Positions 32,737 to 44,714 of a stretch of DNA of 64,000 nt are shown here, piece by piece. Below the pieces are notes generated by a model that did no database searches, was not told the DNA's origin, and worked only from the letters and a program-made list of their open reading frames with translations. How positions within the stretch are numbered: the first letter of the stretch is position 1; every line of letters starts with the position of its first letter. Source of the stretch: Ephemerocybe angulata (lineage: Eukaryota; Basidiomycota; Agaricomycetes; Agaricales; Psathyrellaceae); the NCBI GenBank assembly GCA_013368325.1, contig JAACJK010000109.1, positions 682,001-746,000 on the forward strand. The letters are read 5' to 3'. The position numbers and the translations under genes were made by a program.

Positions 32737-33726
32737 TCAGTCACCTGGACCTCATCTAATTGAACTCGTCACCAGCTTTTCACGACCTCTGTTCCAATCC
32801 ATCCAGACGATACCCATCGACTGCCGCGATATCTTATTACCTCCGATGCTCCTTCTTCGCCTCTGTCAACCGGCGTTCACACGTACACTCAGCCATTATC
32901 CCCAGCATTCTCACCTGTTATGACCACAACTGCATAACCATATCCGTGACAACCATTAACCAACCCCTCGCATTTACGACTCTAGCTGTTTATTTGTTCC
33001 ATTACGACCTGTCTCTCTTCATCTTCCCCTCGGATCTACACATTGTATGGGTTCTACTCTCCCCGGGCTCCCCAATCATAACCAACCAGTGTTCAGCTCT
33101 TATTCTGTTCCCCGTCGTTTTTGCTGATGCTATCTTGTTGTTTGACCTACTACTTCCCCACACCTTTTTATTTATTTCATTTGCACATCCTACCACACCC
33201 GACGTTCGCTCCTTGGCTTGGTCGCTGCTCTCACGCCCGATCACAGCCGGCCCATTCTTTTGACTATTCGATATTCGCATTCCTCTAGGTACTTACTATC
33301 GTTGCTAATGGGTGTTTCTCTCTCTACATCTTATCTAGAGCTACTCACTCCGGTCTGCAGGTATTTATCTCACGGGATGGTGGGCTATGTATTGTTGCCA
33401 TTCGTTCGCTCATTCTGTAGTTCAACACTTGCCTACCCTTCTCCTTAATCACTCTTCCCCACCTTCTTTATAGCGTCAGTAGATAACCATGGATTCAATA
33501 GGACACAAAAACAATTCAAAATGGTTTTCTAAAAGCGCGCATAATATGAGGTTGTTCAATTGGCTGATGATGTTGGGAAGCAAGTGGTAATAAAATGCGG
33601 TATACATTGGTTGCGATGAGTATTATTACTGGAGGAGGTCTATGTAAAGATGCTGCGTAGGTTGTTTGCTTGATACTATTAAGTGGTTTGACGATCTGCC
33701 TGATGCCATGGGCGGTATGATAGCTT
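32737..33726. other. Convergent interval, pyrimidine-rich
   Basis: About 990 bp between two convergent genes. The plus strand is rich in C and T, with long tracts lacking purines. A 167-codon open frame starting at 32760 is Leu/Phe/Ser-rich from this composition and has no family resemblance, so I do not call it. 3' untranslated regions probably occupy the ends. Confidence 0.65.
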
Positions 33727-36281
33727 CTAGACGCCGAGTCTGAAGATCAAAGCAAACAAACAGGTTTTCATCAGCATCACCATTCAACAAGATGCTGTAG
33801 CCGAGAAGGCCGCAGCTAAAGCCGAGGAGACTGCGTACCTCCGTTTTGTGTGTTCGTACACCACATACGATATTGAAACTGCGGGCACCACCTACAGCCC
33901 CGAGGTAGACATCAACCGCAGTCCAGGGTAAGCAGGAGAGGTGATGATACGAATCAACAGTCCGGTCAGCTTCTATGACTTCCAAGTACCGTGCATGCCG
34001 AACGCACCTTCGCCAACGTCGGGAACAACCCGCGATAGAACCCTCTCCAGCCACCAGCTTCCCATGTCTTTACAGCAACATCCATGATGCCTGTGTAGTG
34101 CTGCGGGTGTCCTGGTGACCCCGAGGCCTGGTACCGCGTCCGCACGAGGTTGAGCGGGTAGACACTCGCGGCGCCGACGCTGCCCGAGACGCTTCCAAAT
34201 GCCAATAGCTCGAGGACGCCCGGCTCGTTCTTCCCCGTGGATCGGCAGTAGGCAATCTTGAGCGCTTCAAATGTGCTCATATCGATAGCCGAGTACCTGG
34301 AAACGGGAAAGGACAGGGGGCGTCAAAACAGCCCGAGCGGAGAAACAGGGGAGTGTGGACATACGGGAACACGCCAATTAGCCCGATCTGTTCATTTGAG
34401 AGCTTAATTCAGTTGTATTGATGAATGGGGTACTGGAGACATACCGTCAAACCGCGGTATAGACCACGGAATCCATTTAACGAGTACACGGTGCGGAAGG
34501 CGTCCAGCATTGAACGACGCTGCTGACCAGCATTGCTCATCATTTGTGTCTACAGAGATGGCATACATATTAATTTCGTGCGACCCAAGAGCGACTTCAG
34601 AAGCAGTGTCCCTAACCTTCAGGGTTTCCATGGGGTATATGGCTGTCGGAGGTTCACGTTAAGTTATGGATGCTTCACGAGGCAGCTAGATGGACGTACT
34701 TAATTGACTCGTAAGTCCACCAATTCCTCCAGACAAGAAGCGGCTAACACCGCTGATATCCCTCGTATCTTCTACCTTGTCCCAATACTTAGCAAATGCC
34801 CGTTTCTAGTGAACAACATAAGCACCATTAGCGATCGTACGTCGGGTAGGAACTTCAACGGGACGAACCGATGATTCATAGGCGAAGAACTTGATCGCAG
34901 ATTCCGGAAATATCTTTGCCACAGAAAGGCCATTTCCAGTCCAGAAAGCAAGCGCGCCCCCTTCGGTATATATTCGAGCCACAGCTGATGCAAGAAGCTT
35001 GAACCCGGGTTGTTTTGCGACAGCTACTGCTCCTCCAAGCTCTGGTGGTCTTGTGATGAGAAACACCTTTAACCGGTCGAACGGTGCTGTCGCCGTTCTT
35101 GACACTGGATGTATGGCCTCTCGATGAGCATCGTTATTGCGTGGATACGGGTGAAAACTGACCAGCGCCTGCGATTCCACCGGCAAACAAGAACTTCAGT
35201 GCCGTATGGCCTTCTAGAACTTGATGATCCTCGATTTCGTCGTCGTCATAGAAGTCTTCGTCCTCCTCATCCCAGTCATATGTACGGTTGTTCTGAGGAA
35301 GATGGAACCCGTCGGCATGTGGTGCGGCTTTGTGCGGCGGCGGTGGTGGCGGCGGTTTGTCTTCAGCACTCAGACTAACATCACCTGCAAATGAAATTGA
35401 ACGTTGATGTATATACGAGTTGTTGCATCTTTGATAACGGACCTTCCATATTTACACGAGCAGCCCCTCGTCCATCATCCCCCAAATACCTCTTAACTTT
35501 ATAGAACCTGAATATTTCTGTTGCCGACACTTTTCGTGGAAGCAAGATTAAGAAATCCCGGAAGCTGCTAAAAGTAACCTGCCCAGCGTGGGCTGCTTCG
35601 GAGTCCTGCGATAGAGCAGACATGAAGTCCGAGAGAGTGTCGGGGTCGATCTCAATCCCTGCACACCCGTTCAGTCAACCTAATCGCGCCTACTAGACAC
35701 ACTACGCACCTGCTTTTTTGAGAGCGGTCTGCAGCTCCCCAGGGTCCAGATGCCCGTTTCCATCCAAGTCCAGTTCGTCGTGGAAGATATGCCATAACTC
35801 TGAAGTTACGGGAGACTGCCTTAGCAAGCCGGATAGGCGGGTAACACAGTTGGAAGGACGCACCAACTTCCTTCGCGTCGGCGTATCTCTGGAATTCGTC
35901 CCATGTAATACGAGACGGTCTCGAGGTTGACGGGTCACTCTTACAGAGGCCCACGAGCTCAACGTCGTACATGTCCTTCAGCGACTTGGCTTTTTCGGGC
36001 GTCAATGCCTGCTGGTGTTGTTCTGGCGCCGCATCGGGAACGTGCTGCGTTGAAGACACTGGTGAGGTTGCTAGGCTGCCCCAAATCTGCTGCAATCGTC
36101 GTTTTCTTTGTTCGCTCCCTTCCTGCTGTTGGAATGCAGCGAGGGTATGTGGCCGCGAGTCCTGGGTGTCGCGAGGTAGGGGAGGAGGGAGGCGCGAGGT
36201 ACTGGCGGAGCTGGATGGCATGGTAGCGTCAGCACCGTGTCGTTCATCGAGGTGGTCTGGGGCGCTTGTGGGTTTCGACAT
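33727..36281 (-). CDS. Calcium-dependent mitochondrial carrier (EF-hand, SCaMC/Sal1 type)
   Basis: The Ser/Pro-rich N-terminus (start 36281) leads into an EF-hand domain. One hand is canonical: DLDGNGHLDPGELQTALKKA. A following segment, FRDFLILLPRKVSATEIF, is the linker known from SCaMC proteins. Three mitochondrial carrier repeats come next: LFAGGIAG...TATAPFDRLKVFLIT, IYPMETLKTQ with GLYRGL, and ASVYPLNLVRTRYQASG with GGWRGFYRGLFPTLAKV. Each carries the P-x-[DE]-x-x-[KR] signature. The protein ends VPAVSISYVVYEHTKRRLGV with TAG at 33727-33729. SCaMC/Sal1 carriers exchange ATP-Mg for phosphate across the inner membrane in response to cytosolic Ca2+. An acidic stretch (DWDEEDEDFYDDDEIED) separates the EF-hands from the first repeat. 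About ten introns. Confidence 0.9.
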
Positions 36282-36705
36282 TTATACAGTCAGGTAACTC
36301 CGGAGATGAATGGGGGCCTCTAAGCGATGTTGGACAAGGAAATTTGTCTAGTTGAATCGAGATATACGACGCGCCGAAGTAGGGGTCGGTGTCGCTTTGG
36401 ATGTGGCTTAATGAGCGACAGAGAGGGACAGGAAACTGGAGAGCCCTGCTCTCATGTGCTCATGGTGCGTTATCGCAGGGAATGTTGTAGTGGTGGTCGA
36501 CGCCGAGGTGATGACGCTCGAGCCGGAATTCGTCAACCTGTTGGAGTTCCGATTTCCTGCCCCTCCATCACTTCAACACGTGGGACTAACGAGCCAATGC
36601 GATTCTCGACATTCCGGATGCCCTATTCTACTAACTATACAATGGCTTAATGCTACGAATACAATACAGGGTGCGCCTAGGTATACATATGGATAATTAT
36701 AACAA
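36282..36705. other. Intergenic, carrier promoter region
   Basis: These 424 bp lie upstream of the minus-strand carrier gene and downstream of the Ser/Pro-rich gene. I see no gene or repeat. Confidence 0.65.
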
Positions 36706-37733
36706 CTAACAGCAGAACATAAGGAAACTCTTGAGCCCAGCTCGGAATGATGTCAGAGCACCAGATACCCGTGAAGAGATCGTTGTGGGTGCTTGGTACT
36801 CCGTTTTGTCAAACTCAAGTTCTGAGAACGAGGACGATTTTCGCGCACGAGGCCCGTTATACAGAGGAAGGGAGTACGGGTGAACACTGAGTCTGGGGTC
36901 GGATTCCGATACAAAGGTAGTCAACCCACCAGACCAGCCGGAGGAGCCGTGATTCGAGTTCATTGTAGGCGCAGCCCCCAACGAAACAAACGTCTTCTCT
37001 GTTACGAATGAAGGTGTTGGTCGGATAGAGCCCCCGTGCATCCTGCTGGTGTCCCTAGACGGACAGGCACTCTCGGACATTGCGATACCTTCTTCCGGGA
37101 AGGCGGTCACAGTCAAGCGCCGCCGCTTGTGCTGAGCGGGAAGCGGGGGAGTAGGGGGGCGGTATTCCTGTAGGTGAATATGATATAAATCTTTGTTATC
37201 CTTGGGAAAGGCTTGGAGACTTACTCTATGCAACCTTCGCCTTTTCCGATCAGGCGTCGTTTGCGGATCCTGAAGACCTTCACCGTCTTCGGACATGGAG
37301 GAGTCGGGCGACCCGCTGTTCATTGGGGACACCCCACGATGCGACTATGAGTAGATCAGAGTATGTACACTCGGAGCTGGTAGTTGACTCTTACCATTGC
37401 GGTCGTTGCCCGCCTCTCAGAGAAAGGATGTTCTTGAGGAATCATCGTTGGCACAAGGAGTTCAGCCCTCGGCTCACGGGGGAGAGGTCGTGGTTCCTGC
37501 GACGGACTCCAACTCAGAGGTAGCTAGACAGGTAGGGAGCTTAAGAAGGCGTTCTAGACGTGCGCGTCGAGAGAATCTCGCACCGAGAGGAAATGATCAG
37601 TGACCTGGAGCAACTCGAGGTCAACCGGAGGCAACTGTGGGGCAGGGAGGGGCGAGGGGGGTGGGCTCGGCTGATATTTTGGCACAGGCTTCCGGTAGCT
37701 CATGTCTCGGCGGAGACTCGACGAGGAAGCCAT
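36706..37733 (-). CDS. Unrecognised Ser/Pro-rich protein with basic motifs
   Basis: I do not recognise this protein. The proposed start at 37733 gives MASSSSLRRDMSYRKPVPKY followed by a PPSPLPAPQLPP stretch. An intron from about 37562 to 37523 and another ending before TCGCATCG join it to a long final exon. That exon contains two basic clusters (DRKRRRL, HKRRRL) that look like nuclear localisation signals, each next to Ser/Thr-Pro sites (TTPDRK, PPTPPLP). The end is SGALTSFRAGLKSFLMFCC. The composition suggests a disordered nuclear regulator under cyclin-dependent or MAP kinase control, but this is inference. The 3' exon is solid; the 5' exons are tentative. Confidence 0.5.
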
Positions 37734-38211
37734 AGCGAATGAAGCCAGCGAAAATACCTGAAGCAGACGCTTCTGAGAGTTGGAGAAAGGATGGCCGGGG
37801 TGGGGCCACTTCCTAAAGGGCCTGTCTTTTAGCAGTGGCAGGGAGCCACAGGTGCGGTGCCACTTGCAGACAACGGGGTGTTCAGCAGCACTGATAATGT
37901 GGCTCCAACATGGTTTACGCCGGGATACCGTGCTGCGACCATTGTAAGGCACGATGCAGGCAGGGGCTTATGAAAGTCGCGTTGAAGACGCGTTTTGCGT
38001 GACCGCCATCAAAGACCGGATGCGGTCCCTCCCGGTAACTCAAAGCTGCGTAGGGTGAATGTACAGTAGGATAATGTGCAGATATCCAAGGAAATACGAC
38101 AGGGAATGTTCATAAGGTACACCAAACCAGAGTCTTCTAGCCGTCTAGTGTTCGTTGCGGTGTGATGCATTTTGCTCTATACCTGCTGATCAAGAAGGTG
38201 GGCTGCACATC
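37734..38211. other. Intergenic, nothing recognised
   Basis: The 478 bp between the Ser/Pro-rich gene and IDH1 (both minus) hold the promoter of the former and the 3' flank of the latter. No gene is seen. Confidence 0.65.
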
Positions 38212-39824
38212 TTAGAGCTTCTCGATGATGGCAGAGGTGAAGTCGGAAGTGGTCGACGAGCCTAAAAGCAATGGTGAGAATTCCATATGAGGATAAGAAG
38301 GAGGAAGCTAATACGTACCACCCATGTCTGCGGTCTTGACCTTACCCTCCTTAATGACGCCGAAGGTAGCCGAGGCAATGTTGTTGGCGATGGAATCAAG
38401 GCTACCATATGAATGAGAAACGATCATACGCGTTTTGCAGCGTGAAAGCCACTCACCCGAGATGACGGAGCATCATGGTAGCGCTGAGGATCATGGCGGT
38501 AGGGTTGGCGGTGTTGGTACCCATGATGTCGCTGGCGACGTGGCGGCAACCGGGCTCGAAGAGAGCATATTCCTATATTCCGATCAGCACTGGTATAGTA
38601 TCCTCAGCATGATCAGACTCACGCGTCCGACGTTGCATCCTGGCACAACACCAGGACCACCGACAAGAGCAGCGCCGATGTTAGAAACGATGGCACCGTA
38701 CAAGTTGGGCATGACCATGACGTCGAACTGTCCGGGGCGGGCAACGAGCTGCATGGAACTGCGCAAGGTTTCTTAGTATAGAATAGAAAGGGGAATCTCG
38801 AACGCGTACGTGTTGTCAACAATCATGTCGTTGGATTCAATGCCAAGCGACTTGTAGTCCTCCGCGACGCGGCGGAAGGTGTTGAGGAAGAGACCATCAC
38901 CAAGCTTCATGATGTTGGCCTTGTGGACACAAGTGACTTTCTGGAATGTTGATGAGCATAGTTTAGGCGGGTGGATACGGGGAAAGCCGTACCTTGCGGT
39001 TGTTCTTGAGGGCAAAGTCAAATGCGAACCGTGCGATACGCTCGGCCTTGACGCGGGTGGACACCTTCAAGTTCTCCACGACACCGGGGTAGCTCTGGTG
39101 CTCAAGGCCAGAGTACTCACCCTCGGTGTTCTCTCGGATAATAGCGAAATCGACATTGTCGTGGCGGGTGGGGAAGCCGGGAAGGGACTTGCAAAGAACG
39201 ACGGAGGCGTAGATATCAAGCTGTTGACGCATGGCCACGTTCCATGAAATGTGGCCGGACTGGGAAATGGGGGTGAAGAGAATACCTGAAACCACGATAA
39301 GGACCTGTTTTCGATAGCAAGATAGGCAACTCACCCTTCAAGCCGACCTTGTTGCGCTTCAAGCTGTCCATGGCCTGCTTGAAGAGGGCCTCTCCCGAGG
39401 AGGACATGCCGGAGACGTCGTACTGCTCCCACTCAATGGGGGCGTTGACATGGTTGAAGATCTCCTTTACGGAGTCTGTGATTTCTGCGCCGATACCATC
39501 TCCGGGGATGAGGGTAACCTAGTACGGAGAAAGTCGGCGGGGGCGGACACGGCGGGGCTGGATAAGGACGTACAGTGTAAGTGCCGCCGTACTTGGTAGC
39601 GGGCTGGAGAGGTGTGACATGAGTACAGGGAGTTTGCGGGAGCTATAAGCGGAACGTACTCTGTCGATAGAGCTAATCCTCGGGAACCCAGCAGAGAGAG
39701 TGCTCGAGAGCCTTGCCTACACCGCGGTTAGAGGTCATGTTTGAATCTAGTAAACAATGGGGAATATACGGACGGGATTGGCAAAGGCAGGACGGACGGC
39801 GGAGGAGATGGCGTTGCGCAACAT
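38212..39824 (-). CDS. IDH1: NAD-dependent isocitrate dehydrogenase subunit
   Basis: A mitochondrial leader ([17 protein letters not shown], then [19 protein letters not shown]) precedes [20 protein letters not shown], the usual beginning of the isopropylmalate/isocitrate dehydrogenase fold. Other family marks are [80 protein letters not shown] and [20 protein letters not shown]. The phrase [20 protein letters not shown] and the replaced active-site residues fit the regulatory Idh1-type subunit more than the catalytic one. It forms an octamer with Idh2 and converts isocitrate to 2-oxoglutarate in the TCA cycle with NAD. About eight short introns. It is divergent from the alpha/beta-hydrolase gene (179 bp between starts). 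Confidence 0.93.
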
Positions 39825-40003
39825 GGTGGTCGGGAGGAGGAAAATAAAAAGATGGAGGAACGGTGAGCAGACTTGAACGCGCTATCAAAAAACGTTACTG
39901 CCTTTACGCCCGCATCGCCGTCACGTGCGGCAATCATCGCGGATGTCGGGACCCGGACTCGCCGACGGCGCTTGACAGAAAGCCCGACGGCTTGTCTTCC
40001 CCC

Positions 40004-41888
40004 ATGGTCGACATTTCAGAATCCCCAGAGCCCGTCAGAGAGCGCGACTCTTCCTTCTATGTCGCGCTCTTCGCCGCAGTTCTGCCTCTGTGGTCCATTG
40101 TCCCCGCGTCTTGGCTCTTCGTAGTCTATACGCTCTACACCGGACGCATATGGCACTTCGGCGTATCTGGGGCTGTGATTTTTTCACTGGCGCTCTGCGA
40201 GGTCAGCCTGCTTCTTCTCTGGCAACGTCACTACTCACAACCGCGCTAGGTCTTCTTCAGTGTCTACCACTACCAGCTCGCCAGTCATGTAGCAGGGCCC
40301 TCGCCCTTCACACCGGCTGACACGGTCGAGATCCAGGCGGCCTTTACCCGTCTCCTGAAAGCTGGTATGGCCAACCTGCCTGAGGACGGCGGCGACGAGG
40401 AGTCTCTCTTTACTGGGCGACCCGGGAGTCCTGAGGAAGATATCATCCAGCTGGACCGCGACGACCCTCGCGCAGTCGACTTTAGGAACTGCCTGAGGAC
40501 GTGGTTCTGCAAAGTTCGCTGGTCGGATATCACGCTGCATGATCTCCAGAGATGGGTCTACTGGTCGATGTACAACGCTGAAATGCCGCCCTACGAAGAC
40601 CTAACAGATTCCCACCGCAGGGTTCTGGACTCGGCCATCGACCTCCTCCACAAGCGACTGGGGTGCCAGACGGAGAACAGGAAGGATTCTCCCCTTCGCT
40701 CGATGCGCCTGACCATCGACCCTGTTCAAATCTGGTCGCGCCCGTTTCTCTTCTACGCCCTGGTCAAGACCATCAACTGGTATCTGAAGCGCCACTACCG
40801 GAACAGCTACAACGTTCGTCACGGGCGACATGACGGGCTCGAGTAAGTTCCGGCTGTGACAGTTGTCCTAGATCAAGCTGAACACCATGACAGGTATCTC
40901 CTCCGTACACCCTCGGGATGGGACGCGTATTCCTCACCTCGCCCTCTGGTGTTCCTCCATGGCCTTGGGCTGGGACTCGTCCAATACCATCTCACTCTAT
41001 CCCACCTGTTCCAATCAGTCACCGACCGCCCAATTCTCGTTATCCTACAGCCACATATCAGTCAGGACGTGTTCCATCCGAACTTCCTCAGGCCCCTCAA
41101 CCGACATCAATTCGGTGACAGGTTGTCTAATCTGCTCAAGAAACTGGATTGGGCCGATATGGATGACTATGCGGAGACGACAGAGTACGAAGATGTAGAT
41201 GAAATCAAGGTCTTCAAGGCATTGCGTGCAAAGCGATATGGAGTCACATTGCTCAGCCATTCGAAGTAAGCCATCGAAGCATCTTGGGTGATCTCATTCC
41301 TGACCGCCCTTCAGTGGATCGTACATTCACGCGTGGATTCTGAAAAACCATCCTCGACTCGCGAAGCGCTCATGTTTCGTTGATCCGGTCACATTTTGCT
41401 CTTGGGAAGGAGATGTGTGTTACAACTTCTTGTACCGAAAGCCCATGACAGTGCGTATTTCTGGAACGGACTTCGAAGGCATCCTGCTGACAGACACATA
41501 CAGGGCATCGAGTTGCTGATGAAGTATTTCGTCGGTACGGAGCTCGGCGTCGCCAACCTTCTCCAGCGACATTTCGACTGGGTTTCGAACTCGCTCTGGT
41601 ACGAAGAGATCCCCAATGCCCGCGATATTTCCAAGACGCTGTTTGTCCTGGGTGGGAAGGATGCTATAATTGACTCCTCCGTGCGTCTTGCTTCTTTCCG
41701 TTTATTTCCGTTTTGGCAACTCACCGCCCGTGCTTCTCGTATAGCGTGTCAAGAAATACCTCACCTCCCACGGAATCCGAAAGAACCTCTGTTACGATCC
41801 CGATGCCAAACATGGACAGGCGCTCATGTCCGGCGGCCCCGGCCACACCGCGATATTCCAATGGTTGCAAGAGCCTGAACACCATTGA
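40004..41888 (+). CDS. Membrane-anchored alpha/beta-hydrolase-like protein
   Basis: Start at 40004 (MVDISESPEPVRERDSS); an in-frame ATG at 39863 lies very close to the IDH1 start and is less likely. Two or three N-terminal membrane segments (FYVALFAAVLPLWSIVPASW and the following stretch) precede a long connecting region. The hydrolase fold then has LVFLHGLGLGLVQYHLTLSH (oxyanion region), GVTLLSHSNGSYIHAWILKN (nucleophile elbow S-H-S-N-G), SKTLFVLGGKDAIIDSS (acid) and a final GGPGHTAIFQWLQ (His). The first Gly of the usual GxSxG is Ser. This type of protein is widespread in fungi but its substrate is unknown; lipid or ester hydrolysis is only inferred. Several introns, the first ending CGCTAG before GTCTTCTTC. 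Confidence 0.78.
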
Positions 41889-42224
41889 AATTGCCTGTCT
41901 TTACGCTTAATTCACGAGTCCAACTACCCTACGACCCATTATGGAACTCTTACTACACGCTATAGATCCATCCCAAAGCTCGAGCTCTTCCGCTTCCCAT
42001 TGTTTTACTCGCAATGCCCGGATTCACTCGCGCCATATACCTCGCCATGTCAATGGATGCATGCCCAGCCTATCCCCATATCCTTATTCACAACGCCGCT
42101 CTTTAGATGATAGGATAGCTACGCTTACTTATGCTAATTACAGGCTGTCCGCTATTGTGCTCGAGAACCTGCCTTGGCGGTGATGTTCGAGCACTTCAGT
42201 AGATGTTGTCGAAGGCTAATAATG
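41889..42224. other. Convergent interval, nothing recognised
   Basis: The 336 bp between the stop codons of the hydrolase and amidohydrolase genes hold 3' flanks only, as far as I can see. Confidence 0.65.
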
Positions 42225-43464
42225 TCACTGTGTCGTGTTTTCTTCCTCTTGGTGCCTGTTCTTCAAGTATCTTGCTATGTTCGGTAAGAGTGCGAGAGTG
42301 TTTCGGTAAAAGACGTCTCGCAGCCCGTCGCTGTTCGCGGGTAGATAGTGCTCCCTCAATTGCCTGTTAAACCAAGATACAGTATCCGTGCTGACGGCTT
42401 CGTGGAGAGGTCAATGAGCCTTGTCATTTATAGCAAATCCCAACCGAGAGACAGCGTACCAGGGAAGTCGGTTCCAAATAATATGTGCCCGGGCTTTGCG
42501 AACGCTTCCATGGTAGCAAGCGTCGGTCCATACGCACTCAACGCCGTGTCAAAATAGAAGCTTTTGAAATCCTCGAGAATCTCTTCTGGAGACAAGGTGC
42601 ATCCCATATAGTTCGAAAGGACCGCTGTTCGGGCTGCCATTGAGGCGAGTGTACCCCCCATGTGTGCGAGGATGATCTTGACATTGGGGTATCGACGTTT
42701 TCGACCGGATACAACGAGGTGGGCAGCTGCTTTGAACGTCTCGTTCGGAACCTGCAGTACATCAGTATCGCTGAATGTTCGGTGCACAGTGTAGAGGCGA
42801 GAAGGCAAACCTCGGTTATCGGAACACCCAGAAATGCGTGAGGGTACGGGGTGGAGGATGGCGTTTGCGCCCCATGCAGAAAAACAACGGCGTTCCGTTT
42901 GTCGAGCTCGCGCCAGATTGATTCGTAACTGTCGTCCCCGACATACTCTGACCGATGACGTTAGTTCTGTACCGTCCAGCGAGTATCCTGCAATTTACTT
43001 GCTACAGCACCGAGACCGTAGCTCGAAGCCAACGAGATTCCATCTGCGTGAAGTTCGTCGAAGGCGAACTGGATTTCTTCCAAGCACCCTGACCATATCA
43101 TGTTCAGCATGAGCGCCAAGGAATTTTGAACCCTGTGTACTATCTCACCTTCGACGTCATCGAAGAAAGGCAGAGTCGCGAAGAACCCAAACCTCGATGG
43201 ATATTGCTGACAGACACGATGCGCAAACAAATTTCTCTCCCTTGCGTTCTTCCTATCTTCCTCGCAAACGCTCCCAGAAGAGATTGCAGGATATGACAAA
43301 ATACTGACGTCCACCGCGAGGTCGTCCATAGCCTTTAGGCTCAGCTCGGGCGTCCAGTGAAGATGCCCAGGCGGCGTCCTCCACCCTAGGTCCATGTTCG
43401 ACTGTGCCTTGGTCTTCTGCAGATCGGGAGGGAAGAAATGGTGGTGGATATCAATGCAAGGCAT
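42225..43464 (-). CDS. Amidohydrolase-type decarboxylase (ACMSD-like)
   Basis: The start at 43464 (MPCIDIHHHFFPPDL) gives the HxH metal-binding entry of the amidohydrolase superfamily. Later motifs are VDVSILSYPAISSG, FGFFATLPFFDD, a metal-ligand region VVFLHGAQT, VKIILAHMGGTLASMAA and the catalytic Asp in HILFGTDFP. An intron interrupts GTDFP-AVSTDTV. The C-terminus ends NIARYLKNRHQEEENTTQ at TGA 42225-42227. This arrangement is that of the aminocarboxymuconate-semialdehyde decarboxylase / gamma-resorcylate decarboxylase group. Those enzymes use one metal to decarboxylate aromatic or semialdehyde acids. The substrate cannot be told from sequence. It lies 123 bp upstream of, and co-oriented with, an SDR gene. 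Confidence 0.88.
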
Positions 43465-43587
43465 GCTGGACAAAGAGGACGGGAAGCTGGGAGGTCGATC
43501 GAGTCTCAGCCAGGCTGCGTTGCCTTTAAGCAGAAAAGCGATTTAAGAAAAAGGACTTTGAATTTCCATATGCGTTGTTGATACACT

Positions 43588-44571
43588 TTAAGCTTGACCT
43601 TCTTTCCTATACGGTTTGCACTCTACTCCGTCCCAGCTAACGAACTGCCCTGAGAGCGATTTCGGCGCCTGGAGAGCGAGAGCCGCAATAACATGGCCGC
43701 AGTCTTCTGGCTTGACGAGCTTGTTATCCGCGTGAGCCTGGACGAACTTCGCATAGTCGGATGGGTTGAGGAGGTTGCCTCCGATGGCTCTGATATCGGC
43801 TTGCATCTATTGATTAATGGGTTGAGTATAAGTGAGAGGGCGTGTAAGAAGCACTGACGGTGGTGTCAACCATGCCGGGACGGAGAGCGACGGAAATGAC
43901 ATCAGGCTCCTCCTCTGCCACCGTCCTGGTAGATGCAAGTAAGCAGGGTGCACTGAAGAAAAGGACATACGCTCCATACCTGCAAAGAGAATTCATGGCC
44001 GCCTTACTGGCATTATACGGACCCCATGCAGCCGTGCCCTTGACTGCCGCCCCAGAGCTGATAAAGACAACCCGACCGCCGAGGCTACTTTTGCGCAAGG
44101 CAGGAAGAGAGGCTTGCAGAGCCGTGATGAGGGAGAAAAAGTTGACATCAAAGTGGGATTTCCAGCTTGCCAGAGGGATGCTCGCGATTTTGCCGACAGG
44201 CTCAAGGACTCCTGCGTTCAATATGAGAGCGTCGATGGAGTGATGCTTCCGCGCGGTGTTCTGGAGCTCGTTGGTAAACAGGTGCTCATCCGCACTAGAT
44301 CAATTGATGAGAGGGGTACGCTCAGCACGAATGGCCAACGTACACATCGCAGGAGATTATATCGAGGTCCTTGTTACTCAATCCGAGCTCGAATAACTCG
44401 GGGCTGCAGGAACGCGAGATCGCGACGACGACGGCATTAAACTCCGAGGAAAGGAGATATCGGGTAACAGCGAGACCAATGCCTCTGGGTACTTCTATTA
44501 ATTTCTGGGTGGGCAGGAAGAAAGAGAGAGAACCTGGAGGCACCAGTTACAACGACGACGGGCTTGGTCAT
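43588..44571 (-). CDS. Short-chain dehydrogenase/reductase
   Basis: The start at 44571 gives MTKPVVVVTGASR; the first intron falls inside the cofactor motif, which reads TGASRGIGLAVTRYL after joining (TGxxxGIG). Further SDR landmarks are LILNAGVLEPVGKIA (NAG), GRVVFISSGAAVKGTAAWGP (catalytic Ser) and YNASKAAMN (YxxxK). The loop RPGMVDTTMQADIR follows. The C-terminus is LSGQFVSWDGVEC. It resembles small cytosolic fungal SDRs such as yeast YIR035C. It is probably NADP-linked, judging by the Arg after the first Gly-motif Ser. The substrate is unknown. It is divergent from PDB1 with 143 bp between starts, and the next gene downstream on the same strand is the amidohydrolase. Confidence 0.9.
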
Positions 44572-44714
44572 GGCGGAGGGAGAGGTGGCGGCAAGGCGGA
44601 CCGGGGCGCGTCAATATGCAGGGGCTGAGTTTGAAAGGGCAAAACCCCAACAGGCGTTTACGCGGTGCTGGACTCTAAAATATCGTCCATCTTTTTCTCT
44701 GCCCCCACGACGCC

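Noticed and set aside
32760..33263. A 167-codon plus-strand open frame
   Set aside because: Pyrimidine-rich DNA gives a Leu/Phe/Ser string without domain, splice signals or family resemblance; it lies between convergent genes.
39863..40003. Upstream start for the alpha/beta-hydrolase gene
   Set aside because: In frame, but it begins only 38 bases from the divergent IDH1 start codon and adds a basic Cys-containing stretch without clear purpose.
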